Positions 37,503-46,064 of a stretch of 64,000 nt of DNA are shown piece by piece. The stretch is from an uncultured Paludibacter sp. (GTDB taxonomy: Bacteria > Bacteroidota > Bacteroidia > Bacteroidales > Paludibacteraceae): positions 51,211 to 115,210 of the forward strand of contig CALFXE010000027.1 in assembly GCA_937927845.1 (NCBI GenBank). The letters run 5' to 3'. Every line of letters begins with the position of its first letter. The first letter of the stretch is position 1. The position numbers and the translations under genes are program-made. The notes beneath the pieces are model-generated. The model made no database searches and had not been told where the DNA came from. It was given only the letters and a program-made list of their open reading frames with translations.

Positions 37503-38132
37503 TTAATTTTCAAAATTGAAAATAACATTTACTGCATTCAACTCTCTAACTTCACATCCTTTTGTGGTTGCTATTGATAAATAAAGTTCTTGCAGAGGTG
37601 TATTGCTTTCGTCAGTTTCAACAAGTATTTTATCTTTAGGGGTAATTCTAAGGCTTTCGGGATTGAACTTTTCACCAAACGACAAATACATTCCTGTCTT
37701 TATTAATTGTTGTGCTAAAGCAGGTTTACCTCTAAATCCATGAATTATCCATGCTTGTTTAGGATTAATTTCTTTATGAAGTAAAATTAGCTCGTTGAAA
37801 TGACCTACACAATGTATAATAAGCGGTTTCTTATTTTCTTCAGAAAGTTTTATCTGATGTTTAAAAATTTCTATCTGACTTTCTAATGATGCTGAAGAAT
37901 TTTTATCTAAACCACACTCGCCAATAGCGATAATTTGCTCAAACTTCAGTAATATATTTAAGTTGTCTAACCAGTTGCTGCGAAAAAGATTAACATCCCA
38001 AGGGTGAATGCCGACAGAGAAAAAGACATTCGGACCGTGTGGCAAAGACATAGCATCATCATTAATTCTAATGTTGAAGATTGATCGTATATCAGTAGAT
38101 TGAACGCTATGGCAATGTGAATCTGTTAGCAT
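37503..38132 (-). CDS. TatD family metal-dependent hydrolase (short form)
   Basis: The 209-aa protein has TatD metal motifs: DSHCHS near the start, IAIGECGLD, LIIHCVGHF and LVETDES. It is about 45 residues shorter than TatD of E. coli, mainly because loops between strands are missing, a form common in Bacteroidota. TatD-type enzymes are 3'-5' DNA exonucleases. A minus-strand -7 box (TATCTTTG, 38150-38157) lies 18 nt upstream. Confidence 0.88.
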   Translation of the reverse strand: MLTDSHCHSVQSTDIRSIFNIRINDDAMSLPHGPNVFFSVGIHPWDVNLFRSNWLDNLNILLKFEQIIAIGECGLDKNSSASLESQIEIFKHQIKLSEENKKPLIIHCVGHFNELILLHKEINPKQAWIIHGFRGKPALAQQLIKTGMYLSFGEKFNPESLRITPKDKILVETDESNTPLQELYLSIATTKGCEVRELNAVNVIFNFEN

Positions 38133-38230
38133 TTCTGTTTTTTGTACGTCAAAGATAATTAAATATATTATTCAAACGAATTTTTGTATCTTTGCACCCT
38201 TATTTGTTTTTAGTAAAAACCGCTGATATA

Positions 38231-38376
38231 CTTATTAGTGAATAGTGATTGGTAAATAGTGATTGGTAGAGACACACAATTTGTGCATCTGTACATAAAC
38301 ATTAAACATTAAACTATTGACTATAGACCACATTGGCATATTTGGTATATTAGCACATTAACATATTTATTTACAT
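38231..38376. repeat. Degenerate AT-rich repeat tract before ahcY
   Basis: This leader contains GTGAATAGTGATTGG and AAATAGTGATTGGTAGAGAC, an imperfect palindrome (38266-38294, GTAGAGACACACAA with TTTGTGCATCTGTAC) and ATTAGCACATTAACATAT. It is related to the tracts at 3237, 19504 and 42078. The sequence would lie in the ahcY 5' leader. Confidence 0.55.
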
Positions 38377-39798
38377 ATGAACACCAATGATTTGTTTAGT
38401 AATTTGCCTTACAAAGTAGCTGATATTTCGCAAGCATCTTTTGGAAGGAAAGAAATAGAATTAGCTGAAAAAGAAATGCCCGGACTGATGTCTCTACGTG
38501 CAAAATATGGAAAGGAAAAACCATTGAAAGGTGCTCGTATCATGGGTTCTTTGCATATGACTATACAAACTGCTGTATTGATTGAAACTCTTGTCGACTT
38601 AGGTGCTGAGGTGCGTTGGTGCAGTTGTAATATTTACTCGACTCAAGATCATGCTGCGGCTGCAATTGCTGAAGCCGGAGTGCCAGTGTTTGCTTGGAAG
38701 GGTGAAACTTTAGAAGAGTATTGGTGGTGTACATTGCAAGCATTGACTTTCGAAAATGGAAAAGGTCCTACTTTGATAGTTGATGATGGAGGAGATGCTA
38801 CAATGATGATTCATGTAGGTGTTGCGGCTGAAAAAAACTCAGCGGTTTTAGATAAACACGCTGAAGGAGAAGATGAAAGAGAACTATATGCTATTCTTAA
38901 AAAGGTATTAAAAGAAAAATCCGGACATTGGTCGGCTGTTGCACCTGAAATTCGTGGTGTATCGGAAGAAACCACGACCGGCGTACATCGTTTGTATCAG
39001 ATGATGCAGGAAGGCTCGCTTCTTTTCCCTGCTTTCAATGTTAACGACTCGGTAACAAAATCGAAATTCGATAATCTTTATGGCTGTCGTGAGTCATTGG
39101 CTGATGGTATCAAACGTGCGACCGACATTATGCTTGCAGGAAAGGTAGTGGTTGTGTGTGGATATGGAGATGTTGGAAAAGGTTCTGCAAAATCGATGCG
39201 TGCATATGGTGCAAGAGTGATGGTTACGGAAATTGATCCGATTTGCGCACTACAAGCAGCAATGGAAGGATTTGAAGTATGCACCGTTGAAGATGCTTTA
39301 GCAGAAGGTAATGTGTTTGTTACAACCACAGGAAATAAAGATATTATTCGAATTGAGCATATGGCGAAGATGAATGATGGAGCTATAGTGTGTAATATCG
39401 GTCATTTTGATAATGAAATTCAAGTTGAAAAGCTTAAAAACTATCCGGGAATAGAGAAAATCAACATAAAACCTCAAGTAGATAAATACGTTTTTCCTGA
39501 TGGTCATTGTATTTTATTGTTGGCTGATGGGCGTTTAGTAAACTTAGGATGTGCAACAGGTCATCCATCTTTCGTTATGAGCAATTCATTTACCAATCAG
39601 ACTCTTGCTCAGATTGAGCTGAACACTAAAGATTACGAAATTGATGTATATCGCTTGCCAAAACATCTCGACGAAGAGGTTGCACGCTTACATCTTGAGC
39701 AGTTAGGAGTTAAGCTTACAAAACTAACATCAGAACAAGCTGCCTATATCGGGGTAGAAGTTGATGGTCCGTATAAACCGGAGCATTATAGATATTGA
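38377..39798 (+). CDS. ahcY: Adenosylhomocysteinase
   Basis: The 473-aa enzyme splits S-adenosylhomocysteine into adenosine and homocysteine in the activated methyl cycle. The NAD site is [39 protein letters not shown] and [13 protein letters not shown] are signature segments. The C-terminal PYKPEHYRY is conserved. A -7 box (TATCTTTG, 38187-38194) about 185 nt upstream suggests a long leader crossing the repeat tract. Confidence 0.98.
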   Translation: MNTNDLFSNLPYKVADISQASFGRKEIELAEKEMPGLMSLRAKYGKEKPLKGARIMGSLHMTIQTAVLIETLVDLGAEVRWCSCNIYSTQDHAAAAIAEAGVPVFAWKGETLEEYWWCTLQALTFENGKGPTLIVDDGGDATMMIHVGVAAEKNSAVLDKHAEGEDERELYAILKKVLKEKSGHWSAVAPEIRGVSEETTTGVHRLYQMMQEGSLLFPAFNVNDSVTKSKFDNLYGCRESLADGIKRATDIMLAGKVVVVCGYGDVGKGSAKSMRAYGARVMVTEIDPICALQAAMEGFEVCTVEDALAEGNVFVTTTGNKDIIRIEHMAKMNDGAIVCNIGHFDNEIQVEKLKNYPGIEKINIKPQVDKYVFPDGHCILLLADGRLVNLGCATGHPSFVMSNSFTNQTLAQIELNTKDYEIDVYRLPKHLDEEVARLHLEQLGVKLTKLTSEQAAYIGVEVDGPYKPEHYRY

Positions 39799-39900
39799 AA
39801 TTAGTGTTGCCATTTTTATGCAACAAACAAGATATTATCAGCATCTAAAAAGAGGTGTATTAATATCTTTTATAAATGTCTTTTTTAAAATCCTACTGCC

Positions 39901-41127
39901 ATGAAAATCAAATTCTTTTTATGTTTTTTAGTGCTACCTTTTATTATTTCATGTGATCAACTAAGTGATGATCAACAAGAAGTGAAGGCAATACCTTTAA
40001 AAGCTTCCATGCAGAAGCGTGTTCAGCAGGATAATGATTTTTCTTTTGATTTGTTCAAAAAAGTTCTGACTGAAAGTGAGGAGAAAAATATCTTTATTTC
40101 GCCTTTAAGTGTAAGTATTGCATTGGGTATGACTTGGAATGGTGCTGCCGGCAACACTAAAACTGAAATGGAAACTGCATTGAAAATGTCAGGTATGACT
40201 GTTAAAGACATAAACGAATACTATCAAATTTTACTTACTAATTTACCCAAAGTTGACAAGTCGACCCAATTAAATATCGCTAATTCTATTTGGTATAAAC
40301 AAGGATATCCTGTTAAAAGTGATTTTCTGAAAATTAATACTGATTATTTTAATGCAGAAGTAAGTGATTTGGATTTTTCAGATCCTAAATCTTTGGATAT
40401 TATTAATAATTGGTGCGCTAAACAGACTAATGATTTAATTAAAGAACCTTTAGATGAGATTAGGGCAGATGCGATTATGTATCTTATAAACGCAATTTAC
40501 TTTAAAGGAATATGGACGAAACAATTCGACAAGAAACTTACTTATGATGCTAATTTTTATGCTGAAGATAATATAACGACGCAGGTCAAGATGATGCAAC
40601 AGAAAGACAGTTTTAAATATGCCGAAGATGAAAATGCTCAATACTTGGATTTGCCTTATGGTAATAAAGCCTTTAGTATGACTGTAATACTTCCAAAAGA
40701 TAAGAAAACAACTACTGAAGTATTAAACAGTATAGATACAGCAAAATGGAATGCTATTGTGAACAGTAGTTCGCAGGAGGTTCGAGTGTATCTGCCAAAA
40801 TTTAAAGTGCAAGCCAAGTATTTGCTTAATGATGCATTAAAAAGCATGGGAATGGCAGAAGCTTTTACAGACAGGGCAAATTTTACAGGTATAGCTGATG
40901 CAGATTTATCAATATCAAGGGTGATACATAGCACATATTGTGATGTTAACGAAGAAGGAACAGAAGCAGCGGCAGTAACAATTGTTGAAATTAGAGAAAC
41001 TTCAATGCCAATAGATAATACTCCGGTTTTCAATGCAAATCGTCCTTTTATATTTGTAATACGCGAAAACAGCACAGGTATTATTTTATTTATGGGAAAA
41101 ATGGGTGAAGTTGAAATGTATGATTAA
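39901..41127 (+). CDS. Serpin-family protease inhibitor, lipoprotein
   Basis: The 408-aa protein has a lipoprotein signal (LPFIISC, Cys18) and a complete serpin fold: FISPLSVSIALGMTWNGAAG, NAIYFKGIWTKQFDK and NRPFIFVIRE. The hinge EEGTEAAAVT is of the inhibitory type, so the reactive loop can insert. Aligned with alpha-1-antitrypsin spacing, P1-P1' would fall at Thr-Ser in RETSMP, though this is uncertain. It may protect the cell surface against host or microbial serine or cysteine proteases. The gene stands alone. Confidence 0.94.
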   Translation: MKIKFFLCFLVLPFIISCDQLSDDQQEVKAIPLKASMQKRVQQDNDFSFDLFKKVLTESEEKNIFISPLSVSIALGMTWNGAAGNTKTEMETALKMSGMTVKDINEYYQILLTNLPKVDKSTQLNIANSIWYKQGYPVKSDFLKINTDYFNAEVSDLDFSDPKSLDIINNWCAKQTNDLIKEPLDEIRADAIMYLINAIYFKGIWTKQFDKKLTYDANFYAEDNITTQVKMMQQKDSFKYAEDENAQYLDLPYGNKAFSMTVILPKDKKTTTEVLNSIDTAKWNAIVNSSSQEVRVYLPKFKVQAKYLLNDALKSMGMAEAFTDRANFTGIADADLSISRVIHSTYCDVNEEGTEAAAVTIVEIRETSMPIDNTPVFNANRPFIFVIRENSTGIILFMGKMGEVEMYD

Positions 41128-41255
41128 TTTTTCATTAGATACCTTGTCTGTTGTTTACGTTTAATATTATTTAATCAGTTTTTAAATATACTTTTGCAAG
41201 TCATTTGTGAATTTTTACTAATTTTGTACGCGAAAATTGTAAAATTATCTTCTCA

Positions 41256-42077
41256 ATGAATAAAATCTTAAGCAAAGAGTATTTTTCAAAGAATGTAGTT
41301 AAACTTATAGTGGAGGCTCCATTAATTGCGAAATCACGGAAAGCAGGTCATTTTGTAATGGTACGTGTAGGCACAAAAGGAGAGCGCATTCCACTTACAA
41401 TCGCTGATGCTGATGTTTCAAAAGGCACCATAACCTTAGTGATTCAAAAAATGGGTGTGTCATCTACAAAAATAGCTGATTTAAACGTTGGTGATGAAAT
41501 AACGGATGTCGTTGGTCCGCTCGGTAATGCAACTCACATAGAAAATGTTGGCACTGTTGTATGCGCTTGTGGTGGTGTTGGAACCGCACCTATGATGCCA
41601 ATCGCGAAAGCATTGAAGCAAGCCGGTAATAAAGTCATTGTTGTTTTAGCTGCGCGAACAAAAGATTTAGTTATTCTTGAAGATCAGATGAAGGAAATTT
41701 CGGATGAAGTTATCGTTATGACCGATGATGGTTCGTATGGTACTAAGGGTTTGGTTACTAATGGTGTGGAAATGGTTATAAACAGAGAAAAAGTCGATTT
41801 GTGCGTTACTATAGGACCTGCTGTTATGATGAAATTCGTTAGTCAGTTAACTAAAAAGTATGCAGTACCTACAGTCGCTTCATTGAATACCATTATGGTT
41901 GATGGTACGGGCATGTGTGGTGCTTGTCGCGTTACAGTCGGAGGCAAAGTGAAATTCGTTTGCGTTGATGGTCCGGAATTCGATGCTCATCAGGTAGATT
42001 TTGATGAAATGTTGATGCGTCTGGGAGGATACAAGGAAATTGAGAGAGAAAATATGGAAAGACTTGTGAATCATTAA
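41256..42077 (+). CDS. NfnA/SudB-like flavoprotein (ferredoxin-NADP reductase alpha)
   Basis: The 273-aa protein belongs to the dihydroorotate-dehydrogenase electron-transfer family: an FAD domain (GHFVMVRVGTKGERIPLTIA), an NAD domain (VVCACGGVGTAPMMPIAKAL) and C-terminal cysteines for a [2Fe-2S] cluster (GTGMCGACRVTVGGKVKFVC). It pairs with the next gene. Together they match NfnAB, the bifurcating NADH-dependent ferredoxin-NADP oxidoreductase, or the similar sulfide dehydrogenase SudBA. A -7 box TAATTTTG is at 41219-41226. Confidence 0.88.
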   Translation: MNKILSKEYFSKNVVKLIVEAPLIAKSRKAGHFVMVRVGTKGERIPLTIADADVSKGTITLVIQKMGVSSTKIADLNVGDEITDVVGPLGNATHIENVGTVVCACGGVGTAPMMPIAKALKQAGNKVIVVLAARTKDLVILEDQMKEISDEVIVMTDDGSYGTKGLVTNGVEMVINREKVDLCVTIGPAVMMKFVSQLTKKYAVPTVASLNTIMVDGTGMCGACRVTVGGKVKFVCVDGPEFDAHQVDFDEMLMRLGGYKEIERENMERLVNH

Positions 42078-42114
42078 ATAGTAAATGGTAATTGGTAAAT
42101 AGTAAATAAGAACG
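42078..42114. repeat. Short repeat tract inside the nfn operon
   Basis: AAATAGTAAATGGTAATTGG and TAAATAGTAAATAAG fill the spacer between the two nfn genes; same vocabulary as at 3237, 19504 and 38231. Confidence 0.5.
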
Positions 42115-43578
42115 ATGTCAAATATATCAGAAGAAAGAGAATTACCTTGGAGAGTTGAGTTGCGAACTGCAATGAAACCAAAAGAGAGAACAAGTCTTCC
42201 TCGTGTTAAAATGCCTGAGTTGGATGCTGAATTTCGCAGTCACAATAACGAAGAGGTAAATTTGGGTCTGACGTCACAAATGGCAATGCTGGAAGCTCAG
42301 CGTTGTATCGACTGTGCAAATCCTACTTGTATGCAGGGTTGTCCGGTAAGTATTTATATCCCTAAATTTATTAAACAGATTGAAGTAGGTGATTTTCTTG
42401 GTGCCGCAAAAACATTAAAAGAAACTTCGGCACTACCTGCTGTGTGCGGTCGTGTTTGTCCTCAAGAGAAACAATGCGAAGCTCAGTGTATTCATGTTAA
42501 AATGAAAAAAGAACCTGTGGCTATTGGTCATCTCGAACGTTTTGCGGCTGATTTCGAACGTGAAAGCGGAAATATATCTGTACCTGAAGTTGCCGAACCA
42601 AACGGTAAAAAGATTGCCGTGGTAGGTTCAGGTCCTGCAGGCTTATCTTTTGCAGGCGACATGGCAAAGTTTGGTTATGATGTTACTGTTTTTGAGGCAC
42701 TTCATGAAATAGGTGGCGTGTTGAAATATGGTATTCCTGAATTTAGATTACCTAACTCAGTTGTAGATGTTGAAATTGACAATCTGAGAGCAATGGGTGT
42801 AAAGTTTATCACTAATTGCATAGTTGGTAAAACTATAACATTGGATGATTTGCGAGACGAAGGGTATAACGGTATGTTCGTAGGAAGCGGAGCCGGATTA
42901 CCACGTTTCATGAGTATAAAGGGTGAGAATTTGGTTGGTATTATGTCATCAAATGAGTATTTAACTCGTGTAAACTTAATGGATGCAGCTAATCCTAATG
43001 CAGATACTCCTGTTTATAAAGGGAAGCATGTGGCAGTAATCGGCGGTGGTAATACAGCAATGGATTCAGTGCGCACAGCCCGCAGATTAGGTGCTACAAG
43101 AGCAATGATTGTTTATAGGCGTTCAGAAGAAGAAATGCCGGCACGTATAGAAGAAGTAAAGCATGCAAAAGAAGAAGGCATTGAATTTATGAATTTGCGC
43201 AACCCTATAGAATTTGTAGGTGATGAGAATGGTCGCGTAACGCATATGGTACTTCAAGAAATGGAATTAGGAATGCCTGATGCTTCAGGACGGAGATCTC
43301 CGATAGAAATTCCTGGACGTACGGAAACAATTGAAGTTGATGAGGTTATCATCAGCGTTGGTGTTTCACCAAACCCACTAATTCCTCAAAGTATCGAAGG
43401 TTTGAAAGTATCAAAATGGGGAACTATAGAAGTTAATAATGACACCATGCAAACTGATATTCCGATGATATTCGCAGGAGGCGATATCGTCAGAGGAGGA
43501 GCTACGGTTATTTTAGCAATGGGCGACGGACGAAAAGCCGCCGCTTCCATGCATGAGTGGCTGTTGAATAAGCAATAG
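42115..43578 (+). CDS. NfnB/GltD-like NADPH oxidoreductase subunit
   Basis: The 487-aa flavoprotein has an N-terminal four-cysteine cluster domain (CIDCANPTCMQGCPV, CGRVCPQEKQCEAQC) for [4Fe-4S] centres, an FAD motif (VVGSGPAGLSFAG) and an NADPH motif (VIGGGNTAMDSVRTA). By itself it would be annotated as glutamate synthase small subunit, but a large subunit is absent and the NfnA-like gene precedes it, so an NfnAB/SudBA complex balancing NADH, NADPH and ferredoxin is more likely. Confidence 0.9.
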   Translation: MSNISEERELPWRVELRTAMKPKERTSLPRVKMPELDAEFRSHNNEEVNLGLTSQMAMLEAQRCIDCANPTCMQGCPVSIYIPKFIKQIEVGDFLGAAKTLKETSALPAVCGRVCPQEKQCEAQCIHVKMKKEPVAIGHLERFAADFERESGNISVPEVAEPNGKKIAVVGSGPAGLSFAGDMAKFGYDVTVFEALHEIGGVLKYGIPEFRLPNSVVDVEIDNLRAMGVKFITNCIVGKTITLDDLRDEGYNGMFVGSGAGLPRFMSIKGENLVGIMSSNEYLTRVNLMDAANPNADTPVYKGKHVAVIGGGNTAMDSVRTARRLGATRAMIVYRRSEEEMPARIEEVKHAKEEGIEFMNLRNPIEFVGDENGRVTHMVLQEMELGMPDASGRRSPIEIPGRTETIEVDEVIISVGVSPNPLIPQSIEGLKVSKWGTIEVNNDTMQTDIPMIFAGGDIVRGGATVILAMGDGRKAAASMHEWLLNKQ

Positions 43579-43606
43579 TTAATTGAATATAAATTTATAA
43601 AAAGAG

Positions 43607-43641
43607 AAAGAGCGTAAAGGATTTAAACTTTGCGCTCTTTT
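43607..43641. terminator. Bidirectional terminator
   Basis: AAAGAGCGTAAAG (43607-43619) pairs with CTTTGCGCTCTTT (43628-43640), a 13-bp stem with one G-T wobble and an 8-nt loop, followed by T residues; A residues precede it. It ends the nfn transcript and may stop the response-regulator transcript from the other side. Confidence 0.8.
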
Positions 43642-43686
43642 GATTATAATGGTAAGCTATAAGGAAGTTTGATATGAATATGAAAG

Positions 43687-44394
43687 CTAATCATGTGGTT
43701 CACCTTCTTCATAATCTCTCAGACGGATACCTAAACGAATTTTATTTTCAATTTTCACTTGATCGTCATTATAAAGATATTTTTTTAATCGGGAAATAGA
43801 GCTATACAAAGCGGTTTCTTTTGTGTTCGGATCATCAACTTGCCATACAATTTTTATTATTTCCTCTCTCGACATGAAATTTCCTTTATTTCTGCAAAGT
43901 AGAGCTAAAACTGTTGAGTCGAGATGATTCAAATGTATATCCCCTTTATCGAATTTTAAGGATTGTTCGTCTGGGAAGAACTTAAAGCGACCGATTCTAA
44001 ACTGTGGATCTTCTGCTGAAAGATTTTTATCTGCTTCAATCATTTTATTAATTCGTAACATCAATTCAACAAGACGATAGGGCTTACGTACATAATCGCT
44101 GTTCTCAATTCCAAACCCAATTTCATAGTCTTCATTTCCGTCTCTTGATGTAGTAAAAATAATTGGCACATCACTAAATTTTCTAATGCTCCTTGCTATT
44201 TCAAATCCATCAACACTACAATTAAGCATAACATCAAGAGTTATTAAATCAGGACTAAACTCCTGAAACTCTTCAATTGCTTCATCTCCATTACTGATGA
44301 ATCGAACATCATATTTCTGCATTTCAAGAAAGCCGACTAAGGCTGTACCAAGATTGATATCATCTTCTATAACCAAAATTTTCTTCATTTCCAT
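43687..44394 (-). CDS. OmpR-family response regulator (RprY-like)
   Basis: The 235-aa regulator has a receiver domain (acidic pair EDD near residue 10, phospho-acceptor in LITLDVML, Lys in VRKPY) and a C-terminal winged helix (about 135-230, SREEIIKIVWQVDDPNTKET, ALYSSISRLKKYL). OmpR-type regulators bind direct repeats about 10-11 bp apart, which fits the repeats found in the promoter region at 45799-45857. The start ATG overlaps the kinase stop codon by one base (TAATG), so the two are translationally coupled. Confidence 0.93.
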   Translation of the reverse strand: MEMKKILVIEDDINLGTALVGFLEMQKYDVRFISNGDEAIEEFQEFSPDLITLDVMLNCSVDGFEIARSIRKFSDVPIIFTTSRDGNEDYEIGFGIENSDYVRKPYRLVELMLRINKMIEADKNLSAEDPQFRIGRFKFFPDEQSLKFDKGDIHLNHLDSTVLALLCRNKGNFMSREEIIKIVWQVDDPNTKETALYSSISRLKKYLYNDDQVKIENKIRLGIRLRDYEEGEPHD

Positions 44395-45752
44395 TATTTT
44401 TTTGGTAATATAATTTTGAAATTAGATCCTTTCCCTAATTCGCTTGTAACACTTATTTTACCACCGTGTTTTTCAATTATTGTTTTTACATAGCTTAAAC
44501 CAATGCCAAAGCCATTTACTTTCGTGTTGTTATCTACCCGTGAATATTTTTCAAAGATAGTACTTATTTTTTCATCAGGAATGCCTATACCATTATCTTT
44601 AAAATTTAATTCTACGTTAGAATGTGATAATGTATTAATACTAACATCGATGACAACATTTTGTTTTGAGTATTTTATTGAATTGTCAATTAAATTGGCG
44701 AAACATTGTGTCAACATCAATCCGTCAGCGCTAATAATTATTTCTTTAGAATCGTAATCTGTATTTATTGTTATATTTTTTGAAGGAGAACTGATAAATC
44801 TTGATTTTAAATCATTGATGATTTTGATTAAGTTAACCGGTAGTCTATTTAGTACTAACAAGCCTTCTTCAACTTTTGCTAATCCAACTATCATACTTAT
44901 CGTACCGTTTAATTCCGTTAATGAATTTATGGAGTTATTGAGCATAGTGTCGCGCATAGGAGCATTATCATAAAAAACAGGCTCTTTAAGACAGTCTAAA
45001 TTCACAATTAAACTTGATACCGGACGCTTCAATTCATGTGCTATATTGCTTAAGAACTCATTCTTGAATTTTACTAATTTCTTTTGTTTCATTAAAGTTT
45101 TAATCAGAAAACGAAATGCTAACAAGGCTATAATTGAAAATAATATAGAACCGATTAACATTAATCCCATTCGCTTAATTATTTCTGAGAAAGGATTTAT
45201 AAGGATTAGTTGTAATGCCTCCTTGTCTTCAAAATCTAAAGGATATAGTTGTGAGGGAATGGTAAAAAAGGTGTTTCTAAATGTACTTTTTGAACTTGAG
45301 ATTATTTCTTGCGTAGTAGGATTAATGATATGAACTGAAAACTGTGAAGTAATATTTCTCTCTTTTAAAATCAATCCGGTTATACTGTCTAATGTGTTGA
45401 CATTTAGCGGGACTAATTGTCCAATAAATACATTCATTATAATGTCAAATTTATTCAATAGATTTTCATTGCTGATAGTATCTGTTTCTCGCATGTCAAA
45501 GTCGATTATTTTGACATCTTCAGCATTATCTATGTCATTACCTTCTTGAATGGTATTTTCTTTAAGAATGTTCAGATATGTCTCATTCCTTTGATTTAGA
45601 TCAGATCTAAAAGCTTCTTTAAGTATTGAGTCAGATTCTCTAATAATAGAAAATTTAACCGTATAAAAGTAATCAAATACTAAATAGCTTTGTGTCAACA
45701 AGATTAAAATAATAGAAGTTATTGCTATATATGATATGGTTTTTGTTGACAT
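44394..45752 (-). CDS. Membrane sensor histidine kinase
   Basis: The 452-aa kinase has two membrane helices (about 6-28 and 195-215) around an extracytoplasmic sensor of about 165 residues. It carries the H box NIAHELKRPVSSL, the N box CFANLIDNSIKYS and G boxes DNGIGIPDEKIS and GFGIGLSYVK. The sensor has no fold I recognise. It is divergent from the peptide-export operon, so a natural idea is that it senses the exported peptide or a related cue; the sequence alone does not show this. Confidence 0.93.
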   Translation of the reverse strand: MSTKTISYIAITSIILILLTQSYLVFDYFYTVKFSIIRESDSILKEAFRSDLNQRNETYLNILKENTIQEGNDIDNAEDVKIIDFDMRETDTISNENLLNKFDIIMNVFIGQLVPLNVNTLDSITGLILKERNITSQFSVHIINPTTQEIISSSKSTFRNTFFTIPSQLYPLDFEDKEALQLILINPFSEIIKRMGLMLIGSILFSIIALLAFRFLIKTLMKQKKLVKFKNEFLSNIAHELKRPVSSLIVNLDCLKEPVFYDNAPMRDTMLNNSINSLTELNGTISMIVGLAKVEEGLLVLNRLPVNLIKIINDLKSRFISSPSKNITINTDYDSKEIIISADGLMLTQCFANLIDNSIKYSKQNVVIDVSINTLSHSNVELNFKDNGIGIPDEKISTIFEKYSRVDNNTKVNGFGIGLSYVKTIIEKHGGKISVTSELGKGSNFKIILPKK

Positions 45753-45783
45753 TTTGGGTTAATTTATTAGAAACAAATAGCTA

Positions 45784-45857
45784 CAAAGATAATTTTTTTT
45801 TGTCAAAGTTTTGTCAAAATGCTTTTTTTTAGAGTTATGATGAAACTTTGATGAAAC
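45784..45857. promoter_or_regulatory. Divergent promoter region with 11-bp-spaced direct repeats
   Basis: The minus-strand -7 box TATCTTTG (45784-45791) serves the kinase gene. Next to it lie two TTTGTCAAA units starting at 45799 and 45810, then TATGATGAAAC (45836-45846) and TTTGATGAAAC (45847-45857). Within each pair the period is exactly 11 bp. The first pair covers the kinase -33 region, and the second is an activator-like distance upstream of a weak -7 box (TAAAATTG, 45888-45895) for the peptide gene. These are likely binding sites of the adjacent regulator. Confidence 0.6.
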
Positions 45858-45925
45858 TATAAGCATTTTTATTTGAAAAATATGTTTTAAAATTGCAGTG
45901 TCAAATCAATTAAAATTAAATAGTT

Positions 45926-46057
45926 ATGAAAACAATTAATTCAAACAAATTCAGAACCTTGTCAAACGAACAATTAAATTCAACTTTAGGAGGTGAAGGT
46001 TATTATGTTATTATTACATTACCTAATGGACAAAAAGTGAGAGTTAATGTGAGATAA
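45926..46057 (+). CDS. Double-glycine leader peptide (secreted peptide precursor)
   Basis: This 43-aa gene starts MKTINSNKFRTLSNEQ and contains the leader motif LSNEQLNSTLGG (residues 12-23). The hydrophobic residues at -12 and -7 and the GG at -2/-1 suit cleavage by a C39 peptidase. The predicted mature part is 20 residues, without Cys, Ser or Lys-rich patches; YYVIITL-PNG-QKVRVNV suggests a beta-hairpin with an Asn-Gly turn. No modifying enzyme is nearby. The exporter gene begins 7 nt after its stop. A signal peptide or a bacteriocin-like peptide are both possible. Confidence 0.85.
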   Translation: MKTINSNKFRTLSNEQLNSTLGGEGYYVIITLPNGQKVRVNVR

Positions 46058-46064
46058 AAACTCT

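Noticed and set aside
38231..38376. CRISPR or tandem repeat array before ahcY
   Set aside because: Units vary in length and sequence and have no regular spacing.
42115..43578. Glutamate synthase small subunit (gltD)
   Set aside because: No large subunit gene is present, and the NfnA-like partner directly upstream points to an Nfn/Sud-type complex.
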